Positions 26,347 through 34,371 of a stretch of 37,779 bases of DNA are shown piece after piece. This stretch comes from TA-20 sp035935115. GTDB taxonomy: Archaea; Thermoproteota; Nitrososphaeria; Nitrososphaerales; Nitrosopumilaceae. The stretch is from assembly GCA_035935115.1 (NCBI GenBank), contig DASYXK010000013.1:1-37779 (forward strand), written 5' to 3'. The notes beneath the pieces are model-generated. The model was not told where the DNA came from. It made no database searches and was given only the letters and a program-made list of their open reading frames with translations. A program made the position numbers and the translations under genes. Position 1 is the stretch's first letter; the number at the start of each line of letters is the position of its first letter.

Positions 26347-27335
26347 TCCTAATACCTGCTTTAGCTGTACTATTTGCATTATCGATAGACTTTGCATTTG
26401 GAGATACAAAAAATAAATTTCATCCCACCGTATGGGTAGGAACACTGATCGGAAAACTTGTACTGCTTTTTAAGAATAATAATCCAACTATTGAGAAAAT
26501 TGGCGGTTTAATTCTTACAATTTCAATTACATCTCTAGTTGCATCAATACTTTATTTTCTAAATGTAGCACTACATTACCTAAACCAATTTGATTTTAAT
26601 TTTGTGACCAAAATTGTTGTTTTAATTTTTTCTATCATGGTTACTGGTTATTTACTTAAAACTACAATTGCCATTAAAGGAATGGAAAAACATGCAACAC
26701 TAATCATGCAAGCACTTTCACATGATGATGTAGATGACGCAAGAGTAAAACTTTCTATGATAGTGAAGCGAGATACAAAGAATCTAGATAAGCAACACAT
26801 TATTTCTGGAACTTTAGAAAGCATAAGTGAAAACACTGTAGATGGAATTATCGGACCGCTTTTCTACTTTGCAATATTTGGTTTACCAGGGGCATTTATC
26901 TATAGAACCATAAACACCATTGATTCCATGATTGGCTACAAGACTATCTTGTTTAGAAATCTAGGTTGGTTTGGTGCAAATTCTGATAAGATACTTAACT
27001 TTCTACCCTCTAGGATAACAAGCCTTGTAATGATATTTGCAGTTATGATTCTAAGAGAAAATTGGAGACATTCTCTTGAAATAATGATGCGTGATGGTAA
27101 AAAAACCGAAAGCCCTAACGCGGGATATCCAATGGCAACCTTGGCAGGTGCTCTCTCTGTCAAGTTTGAAAAAATAGATCATTATGTCTTGGGAGATGGA
27201 AATTTGGAATTTACCGAGAACCATTTCAAATCTGCAATATATATAATGAAATTAACAACACTTCTCTTCTGTATTATTTTCACAATACCAATGATTGTAG
27301 TATTGTCTTATCTTGGATGGTGGATACATGTTTAA
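26343..27335 (+). CDS. cbiB: Adenosylcobinamide-phosphate synthase
   Basis: This 330-residue membrane protein attaches the aminopropanol phosphate arm to cobyric acid. Family signatures are the N-terminal DFAFGDTKNKFHPTVWVG, the ESISENTVDGIIGPLFY segment (about 158-175), YRTINTIDSMIGY and the C-terminal SPNAGYPMATLAGAL. About five membrane helices are visible. It overlaps cobQ by four bases and cobS by eight. Its substrate aminopropanol phosphate is the CobD product, so the operon is internally consistent. Confidence 0.93.
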   Translation: MILIPALAVLFALSIDFAFGDTKNKFHPTVWVGTLIGKLVLLFKNNNPTIEKIGGLILTISITSLVASILYFLNVALHYLNQFDFNFVTKIVVLIFSIMVTGYLLKTTIAIKGMEKHATLIMQALSHDDVDDARVKLSMIVKRDTKNLDKQHIISGTLESISENTVDGIIGPLFYFAIFGLPGAFIYRTINTIDSMIGYKTILFRNLGWFGANSDKILNFLPSRITSLVMIFAVMILRENWRHSLEIMMRDGKKTESPNAGYPMATLAGALSVKFEKIDHYVLGDGNLEFTENHFKSAIYIMKLTTLLFCIIFTIPMIVVLSYLGWWIHV

Positions 27336-28053
27336 AGAAATAAGTTCGGTCATTTCATTTTTGACAATTATTCCTTCTAAAAATATGGAACTTGAAGTTG
27401 TTGCAAAAAACATGTATCTTTTTCCAATAGCTGGTGCATTAATTGGACTAATCATTGGTGGGACTGGTTATGGTCTATCTTTATTTTTGCAGCCATTGAT
27501 TGTAGGATTGTTACTTACAGCATCGATAGTGATTATAACTGGAATACATCATACAGATGCACTTTGTGATTTTGCAGATGGAATGATGGCAAAGGGAACA
27601 AAAGAAAAAAAACTAAAAGTCATGCGCGATCCAGCAGTTGGCTCTGCTGGAGTGATAACAGTTGTTCTATATGTAGGAGGCATGATAATGGCACTTTCTA
27701 TGATGAAGGGGTTTGCAATATTTCAGGCAATTTTGTTAAGTGAACTTCTTGCAAAATTTGTAATGGTATTGCAAGCAAATAGAGGATCGTCAGCATGGCA
27801 AGGCCTAAGTTCACCATTTACACAATCTATGAAAGATAAAAGGAAGCTTGGTGTGGCTGCTGCATTAACCATCATTCCTATTGTTTTGATTGGTGGAATG
27901 ACTGGCGTGATTGTAATAATTGCAGGTGTAGGACTGTCTCTTTTACTTCTTGCTGTGGCAAACCGCAGTTTTGGAGGTATTTCTGGTGATGTATTTGGGG
28001 CAACCAATGAACTTGTAAGGCTCTCATCACTTCTAATTTTTGCATCATTATGA
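27328..28053 (+). CDS. cobS: Adenosylcobinamide-GDP ribazoletransferase (cobalamin synthase)
   Basis: This 241-residue membrane enzyme joins activated cobinamide to alpha-ribazole or its phosphate, the last assembly step. I start it at ATG 27328, with a GGATGGTGG motif just upstream. A TTG at 27313 is in frame but overlaps that site. Signatures are FLTIIP near the N-terminus, HHTDALCDFADGMMAKG (about 74-90) and KLKVMRDPAVGSAGV (about 95-109). Several membrane helices follow. The overlap with cbiB and the four-base overlap with cobY suggest coupled translation. Confidence 0.93.
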   Translation: MFKEISSVISFLTIIPSKNMELEVVAKNMYLFPIAGALIGLIIGGTGYGLSLFLQPLIVGLLLTASIVIITGIHHTDALCDFADGMMAKGTKEKKLKVMRDPAVGSAGVITVVLYVGGMIMALSMMKGFAIFQAILLSELLAKFVMVLQANRGSSAWQGLSSPFTQSMKDKRKLGVAAALTIIPIVLIGGMTGVIVIIAGVGLSLLLLAVANRSFGGISGDVFGATNELVRLSSLLIFASL

Positions 28054-28634
28054 TAGGACTAGTAATGTGTGGTGGCAAGGGTGCAAGAATGAATTTGCCA
28101 CAAGAAAAACTTCTTTTAAAATACAAAAATCCAGTAATACAACATGTCATAAATGCACTTCAAGAGTCTGGCTGTTTTTCAAAGATCATCGGAGCTACAA
28201 GCTCTAATGCTCCAAAAACCAGTGAATTTCTTAAAAGTCTAGGAATTTCTACAATTCAAACGGAAGGAAATGGATATGTTAATGATCTTAATCAGATTTT
28301 ACACAATCTTGATGAACATGTGTTTGTAATTTCAGGAGATATGCCACTTTTGGATGCAAAAATAATTAAAAAAATTGTACAACTTGCAGATATTAAAAAT
28401 ACGTGGACTGCAGTTCTCTTAAGCAAAAACTTTCTTGATTCGCTACACATGGAAACAGAATATCTTGTAACTTATAGCAAAAAAGAATATTCCTATTCTG
28501 GTATTTCAATAGTAAATCCAAGTAGTTTGTCTGGAATGAAACATGTTGAAGAGTCATATGTGATACTAGATGACAAAAGAATTGCACTAAATCTAAATAC
28601 AAAACAAGATTATGATTTACTCGGCACTACCTAA
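28050..28634 (+). CDS. cobY: Adenosylcobinamide-phosphate guanylyltransferase (archaeal CobY)
   Basis: The 194-residue nucleotidyltransferase uses GTP to make adenosylcobinamide-GDP, replacing bacterial CobU. The nucleotide-binding loop is GLVMCGGKGARM with the following lysine in LPQEKLL (about 3-22). VISGDMPLLD (about 92-101) holds the metal-binding Asp. It overlaps cobS by four bases. Its last 18 bases overlap the convergent S27e gene. MobA-like nucleotidyltransferases are relatives, but the context decides. Confidence 0.88.
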   Translation: MIGLVMCGGKGARMNLPQEKLLLKYKNPVIQHVINALQESGCFSKIIGATSSNAPKTSEFLKSLGISTIQTEGNGYVNDLNQILHNLDEHVFVISGDMPLLDAKIIKKIVQLADIKNTWTAVLLSKNFLDSLHMETEYLVTYSKKEYSYSGISIVNPSSLSGMKHVEESYVILDDKRIALNLNTKQDYDLLGTT

Positions 28635-28814
28635 TATCTTGCCATTTATCTTTGCAATGGAACCTGTTGATTCTGCAAGTAAGTTTCCACAAGATTTGCA
28701 AGTAACATTAGTTGCTACATGTGAATAGACAACACTCTCTTCACTGCATTCCTTACATTGAACTTTCTGAAACTTGCTACTTGGTTTTGGGATTAAAATT
28801 TGTCCTTTTTTCAT
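28617..28814 (-). CDS. rps27e: Ribosomal protein S27e
   Basis: This 65-residue small-subunit protein of archaeal and eukaryal ribosomes has a C4 zinc finger (CKEC near 20-23, CKSC near 39-42) between strands VQCKEC and VTCKSCGN. Its ATG overlaps the L44e stop by one base (TAATG). The 3' end overlaps cobY by 18 bases in convergent orientation. Confidence 0.95.
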   Translation of the reverse strand: MKKGQILIPKPSSKFQKVQCKECSEESVVYSHVATNVTCKSCGNLLAESTGSIAKINGKILGSAE

Positions 28815-29092
28815 TATGCTACCAACTCGAACTTTCTTAATCTGATACCAGGCTTATTAAATTTCTTTTTACATTCTGGACATGTAAGAATTGGCGTGAA
28901 TTTTTTAGTTGTTTTTGCAGGTTTAGCAAGTTTTGGGAATTTTTGACCACCGTAACCTTTCTTGTCTTCTGCGTGTCTTCTTTCACCAATGGCTGAACCT
29001 CTTCTTTTTCCAGCCTTGTATATGGAGATTTTTTGTAAAGTGTGTTTTTTACATTTTGGGCAGTATCGGCTGATCTCCTTTGGCACATTCAT
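28814..29092 (-). CDS. rpl44e: Ribosomal protein L44e
   Basis: In this 92-residue large-subunit zinc protein, CPKCKKHT and CPECKKKF carry the four zinc ligands around a basic GKRRGSAIGERRHAEDKKGYGGQ core in the usual order. The ATG at 29092 gives the conserved MNVPKEISRYCPKC start. The frame continues upstream to 29161, but those codons cover the promoter and are unlike the family. The L44e-S27e pair is a common archaeal operon. Confidence 0.95.
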   Translation of the reverse strand: MNVPKEISRYCPKCKKHTLQKISIYKAGKRRGSAIGERRHAEDKKGYGGQKFPKLAKPAKTTKKFTPILTCPECKKKFNKPGIRLRKFELVA

Positions 29093-29113
29093 AAAATAAA
29101 ACCGCTCTTGACC

Positions 29114-29124
29114 GTAATTTAAAC
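29114..29124 (-). promoter_or_regulatory. TATA-like box of rpl44e-rps27e
   Basis: GTTTAAATTAC on the minus strand is centred about 27 bases before the L44e ATG. The position supports the short L44e start and a leaderless mRNA. Confidence 0.55.
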
Positions 29125-29135
29125 ATCGCTTTGAA

Positions 29136-29145
29136 TCTATAATAG
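29136..29145 (+). promoter_or_regulatory. TATA-like box of the adenine deaminase-like gene
   Basis: TCTATAATAG is centred about 28 bases before GTG 29169. It favours that GTG over the in-frame ATG at 29193. It is back to back with the L44e box, only about 20 bases away. Confidence 0.45.
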
Positions 29146-29168
29146 TAACAAAAACACACATTCCATCT

Positions 29169-30947
29169 GTGCAATCTAGCTCGCTTGCTACTATGATTTC
29201 CTCATTAAATTCAGTAGCAATGGGAGAAAAAAAAGCAGATATGGTTTTGAAGAATTGTAAACTCGTTAATGTCTATTCTAGAGAGGTAATATCTGGTAGC
29301 AATGTAGCTATTCTAAAAGATAGAATTGCGTATGTTGGGACTAGTGCATCTCACACCATTGGAGAAAAAACAGCAGTAATTGATTTACAAGAAAGATTTG
29401 TCACACCGGGATTTGCAGATCCACACGTACACATAGATCAGTTTGTTCTACCATCAGAATTTGCAAAAAAAGCTCTCTTATGTGGTACTACTTCATTATT
29501 TTCAGATCCAATAGATATTGTAAGTGTTTGTGGCTACAAAGGGTTTAAGGAATTTATCAGATTTGGTGAAAACTTGCCAATCAGACTTTTTCATGTAATT
29601 CCAGGAGGTTTACCAGTTGACAGAAAATTTAGCAATGCCAAGACCTTGAGTTTAACTGAAGAAAAATTGGCATTAAATTTAAAAAATGTACTTGGTCTTG
29701 GAGAAGTTTTTTCCTGGACAAAGGTAACAATGAAAGATCCAAAAACCATGCAAACTCTGAAGACTATGATAGAAAATGACTGTATCATAAATGGTCACAC
29801 TGCTGGAGCAAGTGATAAAAAATTAAATGCGTACATTTCATCTGGAATTCTTTCTTGCCACGAACCCATTGATTATGATCAAGTTGTGGAAAGATTGCGC
29901 CTTGGTATGTGGATAATGATGAGAGAAGGTTCCATCAGAAGAGATTTCGACAAAATTATTCCTAGAGTCTTATCCAATAAAACATATCTTGATAGACTAA
30001 TGTTTTGTTCAGATGGAGTAAACCCAAAAGATCTGTTAGAATTTGGTCTCATAGATCACTGTGTAAGAAAATCAATTGCCCTTGGAATGGATAAAATTGA
30101 TGCAATTTCTATTGCCTCAAAAAATTGTTTTGATTATTATAATATGGGACGAGACTACGGTGGTATTGCACCAGGTAAAATAGCAGACATTCTGGTTTTT
30201 GATGACCTTGATAAACTTAAACCAAAAAAGGTCTTTGTTGGTGGCAAACTTGTGGTATCTCACGGAGAGATTGTTACAAAGTTTAATGTAACTAAAATCC
30301 CAAAATGGATTACAAAAACTGTAAAGATTAGAAAATTCGTAGAAAAAGACTTTACCATAAAAAGTTTAGCAAAATCTGTGAAATCTATGGTAATAAAACT
30401 AGATACAGAAATAATAACAAAAAAAGATTATGAGGAACTCCAAACAAGGGATGGAAACGTCATATCGTCTTTTGATAAGGATGTGTGGAAAGTTGCAGCA
30501 ATTGATAGGACACATGGAACTGGTAAATTCGCTGTCGGTTTCTTGAAAAACTTTGGTGCAGATATTGGGGCTTTTGCTTCTACACAAAGCTTTCATGAAA
30601 ATGACATGATTGTAATTGGTTCTAATGAAAAAGACATGGCTTTTGCAACAAACAAATTGTCCGAAATACAAGGAGGGATAATAGCAGTAAAAAACCAAAA
30701 AATATTGGCAATCTACTCTCTTCCTGTTGCTGGTCTGATATCTAAATTGCCATTTGAAAATGCACTTTTAGAATTTTCAAATCTTAATACAAAAATTGTT
30801 GATGCTGGATGCAAGTTCAAAAATCCTCACCTGATCCCACTTTTTTTGCCATTTCTTGCCTTGCCAGAAGTAAGAATTCTATACAGCGGAATTGTAGATA
30901 TTAAAAATAGAACATACATTGATATTTTGAATTACCCTAAGACGTAA
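29169..30947 (+). CDS. Adenine deaminase-like amidohydrolase
   Basis: The 592-residue protein aligns by eye along its whole length with bacterial/archaeal adenine deaminase (Ade), which converts adenine to hypoxanthine. Visible are the amidohydrolase PGFADPHVHID segment (H86, H88), PSEFAKKALLCGTTSLFSDP, a histidine in NGHTAGASD, SCHEPID, CSDGVNPKDLLEFGLIDH and GIAPGKIADILVFDD, then the C-terminal domain from about 415. Several usually invariant residues differ. The ES after HIH is DQ, the HE of ADPHE is ID (115-116), and the C-terminal HDSH motif reads FHEND. Substrate specificity or metal content may therefore differ from true Ade. Start is GTG 29169 by promoter spacing, or ATG 29193. Confidence 0.8.
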   Translation: MQSSSLATMISSLNSVAMGEKKADMVLKNCKLVNVYSREVISGSNVAILKDRIAYVGTSASHTIGEKTAVIDLQERFVTPGFADPHVHIDQFVLPSEFAKKALLCGTTSLFSDPIDIVSVCGYKGFKEFIRFGENLPIRLFHVIPGGLPVDRKFSNAKTLSLTEEKLALNLKNVLGLGEVFSWTKVTMKDPKTMQTLKTMIENDCIINGHTAGASDKKLNAYISSGILSCHEPIDYDQVVERLRLGMWIMMREGSIRRDFDKIIPRVLSNKTYLDRLMFCSDGVNPKDLLEFGLIDHCVRKSIALGMDKIDAISIASKNCFDYYNMGRDYGGIAPGKIADILVFDDLDKLKPKKVFVGGKLVVSHGEIVTKFNVTKIPKWITKTVKIRKFVEKDFTIKSLAKSVKSMVIKLDTEIITKKDYEELQTRDGNVISSFDKDVWKVAAIDRTHGTGKFAVGFLKNFGADIGAFASTQSFHENDMIVIGSNEKDMAFATNKLSEIQGGIIAVKNQKILAIYSLPVAGLISKLPFENALLEFSNLNTKIVDAGCKFKNPHLIPLFLPFLALPEVRILYSGIVDIKNRTYIDILNYPKT

Positions 30948-30963
30948 CAGAGCCACACGAAGG

Positions 30964-31029
30964 ACACTGTTCAATCTTAGGATCATTTCAATGTGATGTT
31001 CAATTCGGGGTTTGAAGTGTCAAGTTAGG
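30964..31029 (+). repeat. Left arm of 66-base inverted repeat
   Basis: This arm starts ACACTGTTCAATC and ends AAGTTAGG. It matches the reverse complement of 31568-31633 at 65 of 66 bases; the difference is C at 31021. It ends seven bases from the stop codon of the receiver gene. Within the arm TGTTCAAT occurs twice, 29 bases apart (30968 and 30997). Confidence 0.95.
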
Positions 31030-31035
31030 GTACTG

Positions 31036-31416
31036 TTACCTTAGGTTGATGATATTAGGTTCCAATTTACCTAGTCGCTCTAACAATTCTCTTGCACCCA
31101 TCGGTTTACTAAGAAAACGTCTTTCGTCTAATTCAGGAAATGCTTTTTTAAAATCTTCTCGGTAAGTTTCAAATGCAGTAAGAAAACAGAATTTTGGTTT
31201 TCCATCTAGTTTTATCAGTTCTCGATATAATTGAAAACCATTCATTTTTGGCATTTTTATATCAAGAATAACCAGATCGTAAAAATTTGGCATAAACTCT
31301 TTCAAGGCTTCATGTGGGTCAGTGTACGTATAAAGTTCAAACCCCTCTCTTTCCAATACTTTCTTTATTGAACTAGCAATATCTGGTTCATCGTCTACAA
31401 GGAGAAGTTTTGGCAT
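31036..31416 (-). CDS. Receiver-only response regulator (CheY-like)
   Basis: This 126-residue protein is a single REC domain. The acidic pocket is D8/D9 in LLLVDDEPD, the phospho-accepting Asp is D52 in LVILDIKMPKMNG, Thr80 lies in CFLTAF, and the conserved Lys104 in LSKPMG. There is no output domain, so it would pass a signal by protein contact, as CheY or Spo0F do. No histidine kinase lies nearby. The whole gene and its promoter sit inside 66-base inverted repeats, which is unusual for such genes. A TATA-like TTATTTAGTT about 29 bases upstream of the ATG supports the start. Confidence 0.93.
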   Translation of the reverse strand: MPKLLLVDDEPDIASSIKKVLEREGFELYTYTDPHEALKEFMPNFYDLVILDIKMPKMNGFQLYRELIKLDGKPKFCFLTAFETYREDFKKAFPELDERRFLSKPMGARELLERLGKLEPNIINLR

Positions 31417-31440
31417 ATCTAAAACTCTACTAGTTTGAGC

Positions 31441-31450
31441 AACTAAATAA
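31441..31450 (-). promoter_or_regulatory. TATA-like box of the receiver gene
   Basis: TTATTTAGTT on the minus strand lies about 29 bases before the ATG, inside the inverted-repeat-bounded segment. The gene would therefore move or flip together with its promoter. Confidence 0.5.
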
Positions 31451-31567
31451 CCTCACCCTAAGAATCTACTAGAACAATTATAGCTAAAATCGAAATACAT
31501 CCAGATCGCATTTTCAAGGACTTTATAGCAATAAAACTCACAGGAAAAGTCAGTGAGCAACTAAATT

Positions 31568-31633
31568 CCTAACTTAACACTTCAAACCCCGAATTGAACA
31601 TCACATTGAAATGATCCTAAGATTGAACAGTGT
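31568..31633 (-). repeat. Right arm of 66-base inverted repeat
   Basis: Reverse complement of 30964-31029 with one mismatch. It lies between the receiver promoter region and the thermosome promoter. Confidence 0.95.
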
Positions 31634-31682
31634 AACACGAAGGGCTATGACCCTATAATGTACCAGAGCCTAATTCAATAAG

Positions 31683-31693
31683 GTATTAAAAGG
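31683..31693 (+). promoter_or_regulatory. TATA-like box of the thermosome gene
   Basis: GTATTAAAAGG followed by GGGC lies about 38 bases before the TTG start. An AGGGAA motif near 31715-31720 could bind the ribosome. It lies outside the inverted-repeat element, so the thermosome promoter should survive an inversion or excision. Confidence 0.45.
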
Positions 31694-31725
31694 GGCAATC
31701 AATTATCGACAATCAGGGAATAATT

Positions 31726-33351
31726 TTGGCTTCAATTCAACAAACTCCACAAGGTCCTGTTTTAGTGTTAAAAGAAAGCGCACTTCAACAAAAAGGCAGA
31801 GACGCACAAAAAAATAACATAGCTGCGGCAAAATTGGTAGCAGAACTTGTACGTACAAGCCTTGGTCCACGAGGAATGGATAAGATGCTTGTAGATTCCC
31901 TAGGTGATGTCACAATAACAAATGACGGTGCTACAATTCTCAAAGAAATTGATGTTCAACATCCAGCTGCAAAAATGATGGTAGAAATTGCAAAAGCAGT
32001 AGATAATGAAGTTGGAGACGGAACAACATCATCAGTTGTATTTGCTGGCGCTCTCTTGGCAAAGGCCGAGGAACTTTTGGATAAAGATGTTCATGCTACT
32101 GTAATAATAGAAGGCTATCAAGCTGCAGCAGAAAAAGCACTTTCACTTCTTTCGGAACTTGCAAAAGCTGTGGATCCACGTGAAAAAGAAACTCTCCTCA
32201 AAATAGCAAAAACAAGTATGAATTCAAAATTAATCTCAGATGATAGTGACATGCTCTCAAAACTTGTGGTAGATTCTATTTTACAGGTGGTAGATAAACA
32301 AGGCGAATCCTACAAAGTAGATTTGGATAACATTAAAGTAGAAAAGAAAGCCGGTGGATCAATAAGAAATACCTCACTTATCAAAGGAATTGTTTTGGAT
32401 AAAGAAGTGGTACACAGTGGCATGCCAGCTAAAATTGAAAAAGCAAAAATTGCACTAGTAAATTCTGCACTTGAAATTGAAAAAACAGAAATGAGTGCAG
32501 AAATTCGAATTACCGATCCAACGCAAATGCAGATGTTTCTTGAAGAAGAAAACAGAATGCTCAAAACAATGGTAGACAAAATACATGATATTGGCGCAAA
32601 CGTATTGATATGTCAAAAAGGTATTGATGACATAGCACAGCATTATCTTGCAAAACAAGGCATTCTTGCTGTTAGACGAGTAAAAGAAAGTGATATGACA
32701 AAACTCGTAAAAGCAACCGGCGGAAGAATTATCACAAACCTTGATGACATCACAGCAAAAGATCTTGGCTCTGCAGAACATGTGGAACAAAGAAAAGTTG
32801 AGACAGACAAATGGGTGTTCATCGAGGGATGCAAAAATCCACGTGCGATAACACTTCTTCTACGCGGTGGTTCACAAAGAGTAGTAGATGAAGTAGATAG
32901 ATCAATGCATGATGCCTTGATGGTAGTTAAAGATGTAATAGAAAAACCAGCAATTGTTGCAGGTGGAGGCGCACCTGAAGAATTTCTTGCTTCAAGTCTT
33001 AAGGATTGGGCTGATCGCTTTGAGGGAAGAGAACAACTTGCAATTAAAAAATATGCAGAAGCACTTGAAATAATTCCTCTTACAATTGCAGAAAATGCCG
33101 GTATGGATCCAATAAACACAATGATTACGCTTAGGGCAAAACAATCTCAGGGAAGGAAGTGGACTGGAATAGATGCAAGAAATACCCGCATAGCAGATAT
33201 GTTTTCACTTGATGTCATAGAGCCAGTAGCAGTAAAAGAACAGATAATTAAATCTGCTACTGAGGCAGCCTGTATGATTTTAAGAATTGATGATGTGATA
33301 GCCTCCTCTGGTGGCAGAGGTGGCGGTGGACATGGTCCTCCAATGGGCTAA
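31726..33351 (+). CDS. thsA: Thermosome subunit (group II chaperonin)
   Basis: This 541-residue subunit belongs to the double-ring ATP-driven chaperonin that folds cytoplasmic proteins. Start is TTG, giving the usual MASIQQTPQGPVLVLKE. Nucleotide-binding signatures are TSLGPRGMDKML (44-55), TNDGATILKE (65-74), GDGTTSSVVFAGALL (98-112) and GGGAPEE (about 414-420). The C-terminus ends in the Gly/Met-rich tail GGRGGGGHGPPMG typical of the inner-cavity end. Length is normal. Nine bases separate it from the kinase gene downstream. Which paralogue it is (alpha, beta) cannot be told here. Confidence 0.96.
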   Translation: MASIQQTPQGPVLVLKESALQQKGRDAQKNNIAAAKLVAELVRTSLGPRGMDKMLVDSLGDVTITNDGATILKEIDVQHPAAKMMVEIAKAVDNEVGDGTTSSVVFAGALLAKAEELLDKDVHATVIIEGYQAAAEKALSLLSELAKAVDPREKETLLKIAKTSMNSKLISDDSDMLSKLVVDSILQVVDKQGESYKVDLDNIKVEKKAGGSIRNTSLIKGIVLDKEVVHSGMPAKIEKAKIALVNSALEIEKTEMSAEIRITDPTQMQMFLEEENRMLKTMVDKIHDIGANVLICQKGIDDIAQHYLAKQGILAVRRVKESDMTKLVKATGGRIITNLDDITAKDLGSAEHVEQRKVETDKWVFIEGCKNPRAITLLLRGGSQRVVDEVDRSMHDALMVVKDVIEKPAIVAGGGAPEEFLASSLKDWADRFEGREQLAIKKYAEALEIIPLTIAENAGMDPINTMITLRAKQSQGRKWTGIDARNTRIADMFSLDVIEPVAVKEQIIKSATEAACMILRIDDVIASSGGRGGGGHGPPMG

Positions 33352-33360
33352 AATTTTCTC

Positions 33361-34371
33361 ATGTTAGAGAAGCTGCAAAATCTTAATTTTGTTGGCTCAG
33401 TTGTCGTTTTAAATGATTTTTTTCTAGACAGAATAGTAAAGATAAGTGACATTACAAAATTATTTGAGCTTGTTTTACAAAAAAAAACTCTTGGAGGAAG
33501 TATAAGGGATATTCATCAAGTTGATTTGAAAGGGGGCAATGCAACAAATGTTGCATTTGCACTTGCAAGACTTGGTTCTCCAGTTTCGTTGATTACTATA
33601 GCAAATAAGACCAGCTCACAAATTCTTCAAGATATATTTTCTAAATTTCCAAAATCATCTTTGTATATCATAGATGGAAAACCAGGCATGACTACCTCGT
33701 TTGAGTTTAATAATAATGGAAGTGTTGTGAATATAATGTTGTCTGATTTGGGAGACAATGAAAATTTTGGACCTGAAAAACTTGGTCTAAAAGAACAAAA
33801 TGCAGTGAAAAATGCTGATGCAATTATAGTAACAAACTGGGCAAGCAATAAGAAAGGTACTGATCTTTCAAAATTTGTATTCAAAAAATCACCAAAATCT
33901 TTACATTTTTTAGATCCTGCAGACATACAAACAAGACAAGATGAATTCAAGATGGCAATATCTGAACTTGCACCAAATCTTGATTCTTTATCTCTAAATG
34001 AAAACGAATGCAACCTGCTTTTGAAACAATTTGGATTAGGAAATATAACTAAAGAAAAGGAAACTCAAAAACTCATTTCTGAACTCTCAGAAAAAATATC
34101 AATACCAATCGATTTACATACTACTTTTGGAGCTTTTTGGTCAAACGGTAAAGAGACAGCATTCGCAAAATCTTTCCCTACTGAAGTAAAGTTTGTTACT
34201 GGTGCAGGTGATGTCTGGGATGCTGCTAATATCTTAGGTTATCTTGCAAATCTTGAACCAAAAGAAAGATTACTTTTTGCAAATGCAACCTCATCGTTGT
34301 ATATTAGTAATTCAAATGGGATGCCACCAACAATGCAAGAAGTATTATCGTTGGTTACTGAGGTTCAATAG
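33361..34371 (+). CDS. PfkB/ribokinase family sugar or nucleoside kinase
   Basis: The 336-residue protein has the N-terminal glycine-rich KGGNATNVAFALARLG (about 57-72) and the C-terminal PfkB signature VTGAGDVWDAANILG (about 279-293) with catalytic base D284. Between them is the lid and substrate region. Members phosphorylate ribose, fructose phosphates, adenosine or related compounds, and no specificity can be assigned. It follows the thermosome closely. Its last 17 bases overlap the convergent guaA gene, so antisense interference at the 3' ends is possible. Confidence 0.85.
   Translation: MLEKLQNLNFVGSVVVLNDFFLDRIVKISDITKLFELVLQKKTLGGSIRDIHQVDLKGGNATNVAFALARLGSPVSLITIANKTSSQILQDIFSKFPKSSLYIIDGKPGMTTSFEFNNNGSVVNIMLSDLGDNENFGPEKLGLKEQNAVKNADAIIVTNWASNKKGTDLSKFVFKKSPKSLHFLDPADIQTRQDEFKMAISELAPNLDSLSLNENECNLLLKQFGLGNITKEKETQKLISELSEKISIPIDLHTTFGAFWSNGKETAFAKSFPTEVKFVTGAGDVWDAANILGYLANLEPKERLLFANATSSLYISNSNGMPPTMQEVLSLVTEVQ

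Larger units (their letters stand above)
30955..31643. mobile_element. Putative small element: inverted repeats around a response-regulator gene
   Basis: A direct repeat ACACGAAGG at 30955-30963 and 31635-31643 brackets 66-base inverted repeats (30964-31029 and 31568-31633), which enclose a single receiver-domain gene and its promoter. The inner segment is 538 bases. No transposase or recombinase gene lies inside, so any movement would need help in trans. The one-base offset (an extra A at 31634) means the target-site duplication is not textbook perfect. Removing the element would join the 3' flank of the adenine deaminase-like gene to the thermosome promoter region in a normal-looking intergenic sequence. 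Confidence 0.6.
31417..31725. other. 309-base region between receiver gene and thermosome
   Basis: It holds the receiver promoter (31441-31450), about 110 bases of AT-rich sequence with no recognisable gene, the right inverted-repeat arm, the right 9-base direct repeat, a small AGGG/CCCT pairing at 31641-31654 and a TATA-like GTATTAAAAGG at 31683-31693 for the thermosome. No tRNA or protein-coding frame was seen. Confidence 0.6.

Noticed and set aside
26347..27335. Glutaminase domain of CobQ lost by a frameshift and still encoded downstream
   Set aside because: The following sequence is a complete cbiB gene that overlaps the cobQ stop by four bases; no glutaminase motif was found in other frames.
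29093..29161. Longer N-terminus for L44e
   Set aside because: The extension is unlike the family and covers the TATA-like box placed 27 bases before ATG 29092.
30948..31670. CAGAGCC occurring at 30948 and again at 31664 as an outer direct repeat
   Set aside because: Seven bases, unequal distances from the arms and different surrounding sequence; probably chance. The abutting ACACGAAGG repeat is the better candidate.
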